Numbered from the stretch's first letter, positions 16,572-24,023 are shown. The stretch: DNA of 64,000 nt from Oscillospiraceae bacterium (GCA_025757845.1 CP107211.1:434001-498000); one strand, 5' to 3'. Numbers and translations: made by a program. Notes: a model not told the origin generated them from the sequence alone.

Positions 16572-18671
16572 TTACTCCTTTTCAGATTTCTTGGCGTTGG
16601 CGGATTCCGGCACCATCCACTTGAGGGTGGTGTGGCGGATGATCCAGTCGCACAGCATCAGGGCGGCGGGCAGAACGACCAGAATGACGATCATACTGAT
16701 CAGAGCGCCGCGGGAGATCAGAAGGCAGATGCTCTTCAGCAGCTCCATCTTACTGATGGCAGCCACGCCGACGGTAGCGGCAAAGAAGGTCAGGCCGCTG
16801 GTCAGGATGGACTGGCTGCAATGCTCCAGAGACTGCTGGGCGGCTTCCTTCGGGGTGCGGCCAAAGACGCGCTCCTCGTGGTAACGGGTGGTCATCAGGA
16901 TGGAGTAGTCCACGGTAGCGCCCAGCTGGATGGTGCCGATGACGATGCTGGCAATGAACGGCAGCTCGGTGCCGGTAAAGTACGGGATGCCCATGTTGAT
17001 GGCAATGGCGGCCTCGATGCTGGCAACCAGCAGCACGGGGATGGAAATGCTCTTGAAGGAGATGGCGATGATGGCCAGAACCGCCAGGATGGACCAGACG
17101 TTGACGTTCTTGAAGTCCACATCCGCGACCTCGATCAGGTCCTTGGTCATGGCACCCTCACCGGTGATAACGCCCTCCGGATCCACAGCCTTGATCAGGT
17201 CGTTCATCTCGGTCAGCTGGTTGTTGATGGCGTCGGTGCCGGTCTTGTAGGAGCTGTTGGCCAGGATCAGCTTGTAGCCGCCGGACTGCAAGATCTCCAT
17301 GACGCCGTCCGGGATCAGCGAGGTGTCAAAGCCGGGGCCGGTGATGGAATCCAGGCTCATCACCTGGGTGATGCCGTCCACGTCCTTCAGGTCGTCGCAC
17401 AGGTCGCTCACCTGGGTGGCGGTCAGGTCGTCGTGCACCAGAATAAAGTGGCTGGTGGTCATGCCGAAGTCCTCACCCAGCTTGTTGGTGCCCACGATGC
17501 CGGTCAGGTCCTGGGGCAGAGAATCGAACAGGGTGTAGTAGACGGTGGTCTTGTTCTGCGCAATGGCAAAGGGGATGATGATCAGGATGAACACCACCAC
17601 GATGGGCACTGCGTGGTTGGAGACGAAGTAGCTGAGCTTTTTCAGCTGGGGGATGACCGTGCGGTGCTTGTACTTTTCCACCCACTTATCAAAGGTAAGG
17701 ATCAGGGCAGGCAGGATGACCACGGTGCAGATGACGCCCAGCGCCACGCCCTTGGCCATGACGGTGCCGATGTCACGGCCCAGGGTCAGGCGCATGGCGC
17801 ACAGTGCCAGGAAGCCGGCGATGGTGGTCAGGCTGGAAGCGGAAATGGAGGTCATGGTCTTGCAGATGGCACTGACCATGGCTTCTTCATTATTAGAGCG
17901 CAGCTCCTTCTCCTCCTGATAGCGGTGAAGAAGGAAGATGGAGAAGTCCATGGTCACGCCCAGCTGCAGCACGGTGGCCAGTGCTTCGGTGATGTAGCTG
18001 ATCTGGCCCAGGAAGATGTTGGTGCCGAAGTTGTACGCGATGGGGAACAGCAGGCCCAGCATGAACAGCAGCGGGGTGATGGTGCTTTCCAGCGAGAGGA
18101 ACAGCACCAGCAGGCTGGCACCCACGGCGATCAGGATGTAAAGCGGCATTTCCTGGTTGACCAGTGCTTTGGTGTCCTGCAGGATCACGCTCATGCCGCC
18201 AAAGAAGCAATCCTTCCGCAGCAGTTTTTCAATCTGGCTGACGGCGTTCATGGTCTCGTCGCTGGCGCTGGGTGCGTCGAAGCGGACGATGAGCATGGTG
18301 GAATCGTTCTTGCCGAACATGAACTGCTGCACGTCGGCGGGCAGCATCTCGGTAGGGATGCTGGGATCGATCACATCGCTGAGCCAGAAGGTCTGCATGA
18401 CACCGGGCACGGCCTCGATGTCCTTCTTCATGGCAATGAGTTCGTTGGTCGGCAGGCCCTCCACCGTGATCATGCCGGTGGACGCCAGATGGAAGTCATC
18501 CTCGAGGGCTACCTCGCCGATCATGGAGTCCAGATCCTGCGGCAGGTAGGTGAGGATGTCATAGTTGATGCGGGTGGCAACTGCGCCGATCGCGGAAGGA
18601 ATCAACAGCAGGAACGCTACTGTCAGGATCAGCTTCCGGAAGCGCACAATGCCCTGTGCGATCTTTTTCAT
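16572..18671 (-). CDS. MMPL/RND-family transporter
   Basis: 699 residues in the classic two-fold RND arrangement. TM1 (near 15-35) and an extracytoplasmic loop are followed by a six-helix block (about 180-360), then a second TM, loop and block (about 370-690). The repeated segments LGVTMDFSIFLLHRYQEE and LGATVDYSILMTTRYHEER carry the TM4 Asp expected for proton coupling. MMPL proteins export lipids, peptides or drugs; the substrate here is not evident. It is the first gene of a two-gene operon, with a TetR repressor divergent to it and two palindromic operators in between. Confidence 0.92.
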   Translation of the reverse strand: MKKIAQGIVRFRKLILTVAFLLLIPSAIGAVATRINYDILTYLPQDLDSMIGEVALEDDFHLASTGMITVEGLPTNELIAMKKDIEAVPGVMQTFWLSDVIDPSIPTEMLPADVQQFMFGKNDSTMLIVRFDAPSASDETMNAVSQIEKLLRKDCFFGGMSVILQDTKALVNQEMPLYILIAVGASLLVLFLSLESTITPLLFMLGLLFPIAYNFGTNIFLGQISYITEALATVLQLGVTMDFSIFLLHRYQEEKELRSNNEEAMVSAICKTMTSISASSLTTIAGFLALCAMRLTLGRDIGTVMAKGVALGVICTVVILPALILTFDKWVEKYKHRTVIPQLKKLSYFVSNHAVPIVVVFILIIIPFAIAQNKTTVYYTLFDSLPQDLTGIVGTNKLGEDFGMTTSHFILVHDDLTATQVSDLCDDLKDVDGITQVMSLDSITGPGFDTSLIPDGVMEILQSGGYKLILANSSYKTGTDAINNQLTEMNDLIKAVDPEGVITGEGAMTKDLIEVADVDFKNVNVWSILAVLAIIAISFKSISIPVLLVASIEAAIAINMGIPYFTGTELPFIASIVIGTIQLGATVDYSILMTTRYHEERVFGRTPKEAAQQSLEHCSQSILTSGLTFFAATVGVAAISKMELLKSICLLISRGALISMIVILVVLPAALMLCDWIIRHTTLKWMVPESANAKKSEKE

Positions 18672-18711
18672 GAGTACCCTCCAGAGTCAGAAATGGATAA
18701 GAATCTTAGTA

Positions 18712-18730
18712 AAATGACCGGTGGTCATTT
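18712..18730. promoter_or_regulatory. Operator 1 (perfect palindrome)
   Basis: AAATGACCGGTGGTCATTT: eight-base arms with a three-base centre. It lies at about +8 to +26 of the minus-strand promoter, where a repressor would block transcription. The adjacent TetR protein is the likely binder. Confidence 0.8.
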
Positions 18731-18743
18731 CCAAGCAAACACT

Positions 18744-18771
18744 ATTATAACCAGGACAAACCGGGTGTCAA
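18744..18771 (-). promoter_or_regulatory. Promoter of the MMPL operon
   Basis: TTGACA (18771-18766), 16-bp spacer, TATAAT (18749-18744). Both hexamers match consensus. The promoter is bracketed by operators 1 and 2. Confidence 0.85.
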
Positions 18772-18777
18772 GCACAA

Positions 18778-18796
18778 AAATGACCAAAAGTCAGTT
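18778..18796. promoter_or_regulatory. Operator 2 (degenerate copy)
   Basis: AAATGACC-AAA-AGTCAGTT has the same spacing as operator 1; the right arm matches in six of eight positions. It sits just upstream of the MMPL -35. Confidence 0.65.
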
Positions 18797-18834
18797 TTTT
18801 TATCACGGGCCGGCGATTGTATAAGAAAACGCTC

Positions 18835-18863
18835 TTGCACAATTGCGGCAGGACTGCTAAAAT
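18835..18863 (+). promoter_or_regulatory. Promoter of the tetR gene
   Basis: TTGCAC (18835-18840), 17-bp spacer, TAAAAT (18858-18863). Operator 2 lies about 38 bp upstream, so autoregulation is possible but not obvious. Confidence 0.6.
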
Positions 18864-18933
18864 GATTGAGACAACCAACAAGGGCAACGTATGAACGTGA
18901 GAAAAAGAGAGAAAAGAGGAATCGACCCAGAGC

Positions 18934-19524
18934 ATGAGTACCGTGGAAGGCAAAAAACAGGAAAAGCGCCGGGCCCTGCTGGATGCAGCCTACGAGCTGT
19001 TTCTGGAGCGCGGCACCGCCAAGACCAGCGTGGAGGACATCACCTCCCGGGCCAAGGTGGCCAAAGGCACTTTTTACCTGTATTTTCAGGACAAAGGTGC
19101 GGTGATGCAGGCCCTGCTGGGGCGGGTGAGCTACCAGCTGCTGAACAATGCGTGCGAGGCTGTGGAGCGGCAGACCGGCCTTGAGACGTTCCCGGACAAG
19201 ATGGTGGCCGTGATCGACCATATTATCGAAGCGCTGCGGCGGGACACGGTGGTGCTCAAATTCCTGGAGCGCAACTTCGTGTGGCCGGGGCTGGACCAGA
19301 TCGAGGCCAGCCGCGACGCCGAGCCGCTGATGCGCAAGCTGCTCAACGTGGTGCTGACCAGCCCGGAAATGGCCGGCCGCACCGAGCGGGAGGTCTATCA
19401 GCGCATCACGGCGCTGGGCAGCATGTGCATGTCGGTGTGCTACTCCAGCATTCTGGAGGGCAAGCCGGACAACATCGACAGCATGAAACCGGTGCTGTAC
19501 GACATCATCCGCAAGGCGCTGTAA
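18934..19524 (+). CDS. TetR-family transcriptional regulator
   Basis: 196 residues. The N-terminal helix-turn-helix is typical: KRRALLDAAYELFLERGTAKTSVEDITSRAKVAKGTFYLYFQDK. The C-terminal ligand domain is family-specific and gives no ligand. It is transcribed away from the MMPL/heptad-repeat operon and is the likely repressor acting at the two AAATGACC-type operators. In such pairs the regulator usually senses a compound handled by the exporter; that is inference. Confidence 0.93.
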   Translation: MSTVEGKKQEKRRALLDAAYELFLERGTAKTSVEDITSRAKVAKGTFYLYFQDKGAVMQALLGRVSYQLLNNACEAVERQTGLETFPDKMVAVIDHIIEALRRDTVVLKFLERNFVWPGLDQIEASRDAEPLMRKLLNVVLTSPEMAGRTEREVYQRITALGSMCMSVCYSSILEGKPDNIDSMKPVLYDIIRKAL

Positions 19525-19553
19525 GAAATTTTCAGAGAAAATTGCAAAAAGCC

Positions 19554-19582
19554 TTGCAATTCGTGCAAAGCTGTGGTAAACT
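19554..19582 (+). promoter_or_regulatory. Promoter of tRNA-Val
   Basis: TTGCAA (19554-19559), 17-bp spacer, TAAACT (19577-19582), about 22 bases before the mature 5' end. Confidence 0.6.
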
Positions 19583-19603
19583 ATCCAAGTCGATATGACG
19601 TAT

Positions 19604-19679
19604 GGACGGTTAGCTCAGCTGGTAGAGCATCTGCTTGACGTGCAGGAGGTCACAGGTTCGAGTCCTGTACCGTCCACCA
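19604..19679 (+). tRNA. tRNA-Val (GAC)
   Basis: 76 bases with complete cloverleaf: acceptor GGACGGT/ACCGTCC, D arm TAGCTCAGCTGGTAGAGC, anticodon loop TTGACGT giving GAC, T arm ACAGG-TTCGAGT-CCTGT, and an encoded CCA. An AT-rich islet follows, which fits use of tRNA 3' ends as integration sites. Confidence 0.97.
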
Positions 19680-19686
19680 TACAGTT

Positions 19687-19734
19687 CGTACTCGAACCCG
19701 ATTCTCTATGAGAAAGGGTTCGGGTACGTTTTTT
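19687..19734 (+). terminator. Terminator after tRNA-Val
   Basis: CGTACTCGAACCC pairs with GGGTTCGGGTACG, with six T after the stem. Confidence 0.8.
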
Positions 19735-19798
19735 GTTTACAGGAGGTTTTGAGAAAGGGCTACTCGGCCCATAAGCCGGAATGTGAAAGGATGAGAAG

Positions 19799-20326
19799 AT
19801 GACCTTTTTAGAAACAAATCGGCTCAGACTAAGAAATGTAAGTCCTAAAGATGCGATTCAGATGGTTGATTATCGAAATAACGAGCGATGCTCGAAATAT
19901 CAACGAGGCCAGACGAAAGATTATAAGGATATTGTTACTTTGATCGAGCGTAATAAAGACAATGCCCTGAATATCGCATCGCCGACTATGATTAGTGTTG
20001 CATTAAGAGAAACGGATGTCATGATTGGCGAAATCGTCGTTATGCCTAACGAGGGCACAATTTCTTTAGGGTACACATTTTCTTATAAAGTTCACCGAAA
20101 CGGTTACGCCTATGAAGCCTTGTCCTCTTTAATTGAGTATTTACACAAGCACTATCCTCAGTGGGATTTTATCTGTTTTACTGAAAGAGAGAACATTCCA
20201 AGTATGAGCCTTTTGAAGAAGCTGGGATATACGAATTTGGGTTATCTGCCGTCAAAGAATTCTCAAGTATTTGGAAAGTGGCTTCGCCAGGACACATTAG
20301 AAGAAATCACAAGTGCGGTTCGATAA
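19799..20326 (+). CDS. GNAT-family N-acetyltransferase (RimJ/RimL type)
   Basis: 175 residues. It begins TFLETNRLRLRNVSPKDA, the usual start of RimJ/RimL-like enzymes, and has a GYTFSYKVHRNGYAYEALSSLI acetyl-CoA segment near residues 95-120 (a modified R/Q-x-x-G-x-A loop) and FTERENIPSMSLLKKLGY near 130. It would transfer an acetyl group to an amine; the substrate is unknown. It is much more AT-rich than its neighbours and follows the tRNA, suggesting acquisition by transfer. AAGGATG serves as the ribosome site. Confidence 0.85.
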   Translation: MTFLETNRLRLRNVSPKDAIQMVDYRNNERCSKYQRGQTKDYKDIVTLIERNKDNALNIASPTMISVALRETDVMIGEIVVMPNEGTISLGYTFSYKVHRNGYAYEALSSLIEYLHKHYPQWDFICFTERENIPSMSLLKKLGYTNLGYLPSKNSQVFGKWLRQDTLEEITSAVR

Positions 20327-20347
20327 CTCCTGGTTTGTCGCAACCTC

Positions 20348-20452
20348 AACAGCAGGGTTTGGGGCACCGCACGCCCCAACAAGAAGCTGTCCCAAAGGGG
20401 CAAGAATTTTCGAGAATTGAAAATTTGTGGCCACGGGACGATTCTTGCTCTC
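20348..20452 (+). repeat. Dispersed intergenic repeat, copy 1
   Basis: Two blocks shared with 22104-22326: a GGTTTGGGGCA...GCACGCCCCAACAAGA block, and an ATTTTCgAGAATTGAAAATT-based block continuing through TGTGG(c/t)CACGGGACG(a/g)TTCTTGCTCT. The second block includes the palindrome TTTTCnAGAATTGAAAA. No coding content is seen. Copy 1 is shorter between the blocks. Confidence 0.7.
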
Positions 20453-20498
20453 ACCGTCAGAATCATCCGCCTTGCTCTCACCGTCAGAATCATCCGCC
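20445..20498 (+). repeat. 27-bp tandem repeat, two copies
   Basis: A 27-base unit beginning TTGCTCTCACCG occurs twice head to tail without change. The first four bases of a third unit start the -35 box of the toxin-antitoxin promoter. Confidence 0.9.
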
Positions 20499-20527
20499 TT
20501 GCACTCGTAGTCATTTTGTGATACAAT
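20499..20527 (+). promoter_or_regulatory. Promoter of the toxin-antitoxin pair
   Basis: TTGCAC (20499-20504), 17-bp spacer, TACAAT (20522-20527), 24 bases before the antitoxin start. Confidence 0.7.
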
Positions 20528-20550
20528 TATCCCGATAGGAGGTGTCTCGT

Positions 20551-20832
20551 ATGATGCAGACATTCGTTCGCCCTTCCCGCGACCTGCGCAATCATTATGC
20601 CGAAATTTCGGAGATGCTCAAAGACCATGACCATGTGATCATCACAAATCATGGCCGTGGAGAATCAGTTCTCATCAGCATTGAGGACTACGCCAAGTAC
20701 GAGGAGTTTTTGCACCAGCGGTATGTTGCCGAGGCACTTGCCAAGGCAAAGCAGCAGGCGGCAGACCCCGACACGCAGTGGGCAGACCACGAGAGCGTAT
20801 GGGAGACGCTAGGCAAGCAGTATGACGTATAA
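20551..20832 (+). CDS. Antitoxin, Phd/YefM family
   Basis: 93 residues from MMQTFVRPSRDLRNHY; AGGAGG lies eight bases upstream, which decides against the GTG at 20542. The fold is the Phd/YefM type: RDLRNHYAEISEMLKDHDHVIITNHGRGESVLISIEDY. The C-terminal tail would cover the toxin. It should bind its own promoter with the toxin; the 27-bp repeats just upstream are candidate sites. It overlaps the toxin gene by 11 bases. Confidence 0.92.
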   Translation: MMQTFVRPSRDLRNHYAEISEMLKDHDHVIITNHGRGESVLISIEDYAKYEEFLHQRYVAEALAKAKQQAADPDTQWADHESVWETLGKQYDV

Positions 20833-21118
20833 AATTAAATATCTGCCCCTTGCTGTGCAAGATTTGAACGAGATCGCCCGGTATCTGTCTGGCTTTTACC
20901 CTAAAACGGCCCGCCTCGTACTGAAAGAGCTGCGGGAGAAGCTCACAAAATTAGGCGATACTCCAAAAATGTGCGAGGTCTACCGCCTTGACCCTGCTTA
21001 TCGCAGGATGGTCGTTGACCAGTATCTGGTATTCTACCGCGTCAACGATGAAAACAAGATTGTGGAGATTCACCGTGTGCTGCGAGGTGCTTGGAATCTG
21101 CCGCAGTATCTGGAATAA
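20822..21118 (+). CDS. Toxin, RelE/ParE family
   Basis: 98 residues: YKIKYLPLAVQDLNEIARYLSG at the N-terminus and RRMVVDQYLVFYRVNDENKIVEIHRVLRG near the C-terminus match RelE/ParE toxins. RelE members cleave ribosome-bound mRNA and ParE members poison gyrase; the sequence alone does not separate them firmly. It is translated from an ATG inside the end of the antitoxin gene, so its synthesis is coupled. Confidence 0.92.
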   Translation: MTYKIKYLPLAVQDLNEIARYLSGFYPKTARLVLKELREKLTKLGDTPKMCEVYRLDPAYRRMVVDQYLVFYRVNDENKIVEIHRVLRGAWNLPQYLE

Positions 21119-21154
21119 ATTCAGGTTCGAGTGCTGTGGACAATGCTCCACCAC

Positions 21155-21187
21155 ATCCCCAGACCATTCGGTCTGGGGATTTTTTTG
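21155..21187 (+). terminator. Terminator after the toxin gene
   Basis: ATCCCCAGACC / GGTCTGGGGAT around ATTC with seven T. Outside it, TCCACCACA and TGTGGTGGA extend the symmetry, the outer right arm being part of an inverted tRNA tail. Confidence 0.85.
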
Positions 21188-21213
21188 TGGTGGACGGTAC
21201 AGGACTCGAACAG
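21169..21213 (-). repeat. 45-bp repeat, copy 1, carrying an inverted tRNA-Val 3' end
   Basis: 45 bases identical to 21309-21353, exactly 140 bp apart. Positions 21188-21211 are the exact reverse complement of the last 24 bases of tRNA-Val (19656-19679), including CCA. Confidence 0.9.
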
Positions 21214-21308
21214 CACGGCCGAGCGCAGCGAAGGTAACCAAAGCCCCGGTGGGGCTTTGGTTAGTGCGCGGTTCCCAACCCGTAGGAATGTCTACCGGGA
21301 TGCGGGAA

Positions 21309-21353
21309 CGGTCTGGGGATTTTTTTGTGGTGGACGGTACAGGACTCGAACAG
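21309..21353 (-). repeat. 45-bp repeat, copy 2, carrying an inverted tRNA-Val 3' end
   Basis: Second copy of the 45-base repeat, with half a terminator stem (GGTCTGGGGA plus seven T) fused to the inverted tRNA tail (21328-21351). The 21214-21308 interval holds no gene; it contains the small stem AAAGCCCC/GGGGCTTT. Apparent frames across this region are translations of the repeats. Confidence 0.9.
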
Positions 21354-21469
21354 GGCGGCTCTGCGGTTTCCGGTTTGCAAATTTCACTCTATCGGAGATG
21401 TTCTTTCCTTGACGGGTGTGGTATACTCGGTTTAGTTCAACAAATTATAATTTATAAAGGAGAATATTG

Positions 21470-22072
21470 ATGAAACTATTTTTATGTTCGCACTTTTCAA
21501 GTGTAGGAAGTCTGATAAAGGAAGAAATTGAAAATAAGAAAGTCGCATTTATTCCAACAGCTTCACTGCGTGAAGGCTACACCGGTTATGTCGGCTCGGC
21601 TCGAAAATTATTCAAAAAGTTGGGAGCAATCGTAACTGAAATTGATATTTCAACGGAGGCTTATTCAACGATACAGTCTGTTTTTGAAGAAGCAGATGTG
21701 ATATATTTTACCGGCGGAAATTCTTTCTTTCTTATGGACCAGCTCCGTAAAACGGGAACTGATGGACTGCTGAAAAAGGAATTGGCAAATGGAAAATTGA
21801 TGATCGGCGAGTCGGCAGGCGCAATTATATGCGCTCCAAGCATCCAATATATCGAGCAAATGGATGAAAAGCCGGAGGACTACTCACAAGAAGATGATGC
21901 AGGGATTGATTTGATTGATTTCTATGTTCTTCCGCATTATCTTACAGCACCATTTAAGAAAGTTACCGAGAAAATAATGACTGAGTTTTCGGATTTGAAT
22001 CTATGCCCAATTAACAACCGTCAGGGAATTGTAATTGATGGTGAAGATTCAAAGGTTATTTGCAAAGACTAA
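21470..22072 (+). CDS. Peptidase S51 (dipeptidase E-like)
   Basis: 200 residues; AAAGGAG precedes the ATG, and a TTG directly before it is less likely. The S51 fold is recognisable: VAFIPTAS near 28, VIYFTGGNSFFLMDQLRK near 75, and the nucleophile elbow IGESAGAI near 110. Family members cleave Asp-X dipeptides or are inactive amidotransferase-like proteins. Base composition is AT-rich like the acetyltransferase at 19.8 kb, marking it as part of the imported islet. Confidence 0.88.
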   Translation: MKLFLCSHFSSVGSLIKEEIENKKVAFIPTASLREGYTGYVGSARKLFKKLGAIVTEIDISTEAYSTIQSVFEEADVIYFTGGNSFFLMDQLRKTGTDGLLKKELANGKLMIGESAGAIICAPSIQYIEQMDEKPEDYSQEDDAGIDLIDFYVLPHYLTAPFKKVTEKIMTEFSDLNLCPINNRQGIVIDGEDSKVICKD

Positions 22073-22103
22073 TTTGAAAATTCCTGTTTGCCATACTCCT
22101 TCC

Positions 22104-22326
22104 CAGCAGGGTTTGGGGCAGGCACGCCCCAACAAGACCGCGTTTGCGAAGCAACGAACGCCCCAGCGGGGCGTTTGAGTGGCAGCCCGGTCTTGCGCAG
22201 CAAGATAGAGGGGCCTCGCCCCGACAAGGGCTACTTCAAAATGCGGGAGTGTTGCAGAAGTGCAGTCCCGGAGGAACGCAACATTTTCAAGAATTGAAAA
22301 TTTGTGGTCACGGGACGGTTCTTGCT
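22104..22326 (+). repeat. Dispersed intergenic repeat, copy 2
   Basis: Shares both end blocks with 20348-20452 and has about 120 extra bases between them, including an AACGCCCC...GGGGCGTTT hairpin. The conserved right end again stops at TTCTTGCTCT. No gene is seen here. Confidence 0.7.
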
Positions 22327-22349
22327 CTTTACATTTTTGGCATTTTTCA

Positions 22350-22520
22350 GAAAGGCAGTTTGCTATAAGCCTGCTGCTGCTTGGCACCCTGTACCTCAGC
22401 AACCGGCAGAAGATGAACCATGACAGGGAAATGCAGATCGTTCTGCAGATGATGGCCATCACGGCGGTTTCCAATGTTGCGGACTGCTGTGTCTATTATC
22501 TGGACGGCAGCTCCGGGCCA
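22350..22520 (+). pseudogene. Fragment of a membrane sensor N-terminus (plus strand)
   Basis: The frame gives SLLLLGTLYLSNRQKMNHD and LQMMAITAVSNVADCCVYYLDG. This looks like the first helices of the membrane domain in front of many GGDEF proteins. It has no start codon with a ribosome site and loses similarity near 22515, where it meets an opposing fragment. Confidence 0.45.
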
Positions 22521-22785
22521 GATAATGGCCGAGGGTCGCGACCGACAGGACCAGCGTGAAGAAAAAGATGTCGCACAGCAGATGCCGCACGGCAAGCGGC
22601 ACGGCGATCTGTCCGCAGATCACGGACCCCCAGACGCAGTCCGTCAGCGAGAAGGCAAGCACGGAGGTGCGGAACGCAAAATAGCTGCGGTCCGCAAAAC
22701 GCCGCGTGACGGAGGCACTGTACCAGATGACCGCCACCAGAATGAAGTAAAAGGCGGTAAGGGGATGATAGATGTTGGACGCCAT
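22459..22785 (-). pseudogene. Fragment of a membrane protein N-terminus (minus strand)
   Basis: Starting at 22785 the frame reads MASNIYHPLTAFYFILVAVIW, then two further hydrophobic segments to LSVATLGHYLARS, then unrelated residues to 22459. It resembles a three-helix N-terminal part of a sensor protein with no C-terminal domain. No good ribosome site is seen. It converges on the plus-strand fragment at about 22510, so both ends appear cut at one rearrangement junction. Confidence 0.4.
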
Positions 22786-22838
22786 GGAAGCACACACCAG
22801 CTTTCCTGGGCTGTGTTGCCCAAAACCCCGGCGGGCAC

Positions 22839-22867
22839 TGGACATCCTCTGCCGGGTGGTTTATACT
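22839..22867 (+). promoter_or_regulatory. Promoter of the LRR gene
   Basis: TGGACA (22839-22844), 17-bp spacer, TATACT (22862-22867), 38 bases before the ATG. Confidence 0.6.
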
Positions 22868-22905
22868 GGGAGCAGCAAAAAAACAGAGGAACAGGGGAGT
22901 GCGAA

Positions 22906-24000
22906 ATGGTGCAGGAAAACGGGATGATGCTGGAGGTTCTGCCGCTGGAAGCAGGCGGTGCGCGGCTGGTGCGGGTGTACGGCCAGGACCCCTGCGTCGT
23001 ACTGCCGGGCAGCGTTCCGGCCCCGGCGGGAGGCAGCTGGCCCATCACCGAGTTGGGGGACTACTGCTTCTCCGAAAAGCCCCGCAGTCTGCCGGCATCG
23101 GATGCCGTCTGCCGCTATCAGGTGGATGATACCGGTGCAGTCCGGCTGACCCGGGCCTTCGGGCAGGCGGTGGGCGGCAGTGCCCGCCGGTACGATTTTG
23201 ACTTTGGCGCCCCGGCGGCGGACCTCGACGACCTGCACCCCGTGTGCGGCAGCTTTGTGGAAGAGGTGACCCTGCCGGACCGCCTGCAGGTCATTGGCAG
23301 CTGTGCCTTTTACAACTGCCGGAAGCTGCGCCTGCTTACGGTGGGAGCCGAGGGCCTGACGCTGGGCAGTGATGTGTTCCTGAACTGCTTTGCACTGGAG
23401 ACCATCCGGGTGCAGGCAGAGGCGGACGCGGCTACCGGCCTGTTTGCGCTGGTCAACAACATCACCGAGGCGGTGCGGGCGGAGTTCCGGCCCGCTGGTG
23501 CGGCGGCCCCGTTGGCGGCCCTGTGGTACCCCGCCTACTGGGAGGATATTGAGGAAACGCCCGCCCACATCCTGCTGCACACCTTTTCCGGGCAGGGATA
23601 TCATTACCGGCAGTGTTTTTTGAACAATAAATTCCTCCCGGCAGAATACGACGCCATTTTCCCGCAGGGGCACGACGCCGACGATGCCAACATCATGGCC
23701 ATGCTCTGCTTCGACCGTCTGCGCTGCCCATGGCAGCTGAGTGAAACGGCGGCCGGGCATTACCGGGCCTTTCTTTCCGCCAACACCGGTCGGGTGCTCG
23801 CCCGTCTTTTAAAGGCGCAGGACACCGACAGCATCCGCGCTCTGCTGGCACTGGACGTGCTGGACAAAGCTGCCTTTGCCGAGGGGGCTGCCCTTGCCGC
23901 AAAGGCGGAAAATGCCGTTGCCGCTGCCCTGCTGGCCGACGCGGAGCACAAAAAATTCGCCGCGGCAAAACCGAAGCGGCGGTATGATTTTGATTTTTAA
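22906..24000 (+). CDS. Leucine-rich-repeat (BspA/LRR_5-like) protein
   Basis: 364 residues; no signal peptide, so cytoplasmic. The N-terminal part has LRR_5-like strands: TELGDYCFSE, VEEVTLPDRLQVIGSCAFYNCRKLRLLTV and LTLGSDVFLNCFALETIRV. The C-terminal half is alpha-helical and Ala-rich. The heptapeptide RRYDFDF occurs twice, near residue 100 and as the last seven residues. It is followed by a VWA protein and a MoxR-type ATPase in the same direction. It may be a client or adaptor of that pair; this is inference. AGGGGAG lies before the ATG. Confidence 0.8.
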   Translation: MVQENGMMLEVLPLEAGGARLVRVYGQDPCVVLPGSVPAPAGGSWPITELGDYCFSEKPRSLPASDAVCRYQVDDTGAVRLTRAFGQAVGGSARRYDFDFGAPAADLDDLHPVCGSFVEEVTLPDRLQVIGSCAFYNCRKLRLLTVGAEGLTLGSDVFLNCFALETIRVQAEADAATGLFALVNNITEAVRAEFRPAGAAAPLAALWYPAYWEDIEETPAHILLHTFSGQGYHYRQCFLNNKFLPAEYDAIFPQGHDADDANIMAMLCFDRLRCPWQLSETAAGHYRAFLSANTGRVLARLLKAQDTDSIRALLALDVLDKAAFAEGAALAAKAENAVAAALLADAEHKKFAAAKPKRRYDFDF

Positions 24001-24023
24001 GGGGGTTGCCTTCCCGGTCAAGG

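Noticed and set aside
14643..18824. 1,393-residue open frame on the plus strand
   Set aside because: It lies opposite two clear genes (heptad-repeat and MMPL); the composition is a shadow of GC-rich codon bias and it has no domain logic.
20445..20498. Tandem repeat considered as a CRISPR array
   Set aside because: The two units are directly adjacent with no spacers and there are no cas genes.
21123..21154. Second tRNA gene with T-arm-like CAGGTTCGAGTGCTG
   Set aside because: Only a degenerate 3' part is present; no acceptor, D or anticodon arms can be folded.
20988..21470. Open frames reading FFCGGRYRTRT / VVDGTGLE
   Set aside because: These are translations of the terminator plus inverted tRNA-Val tail repeats, not protein genes.
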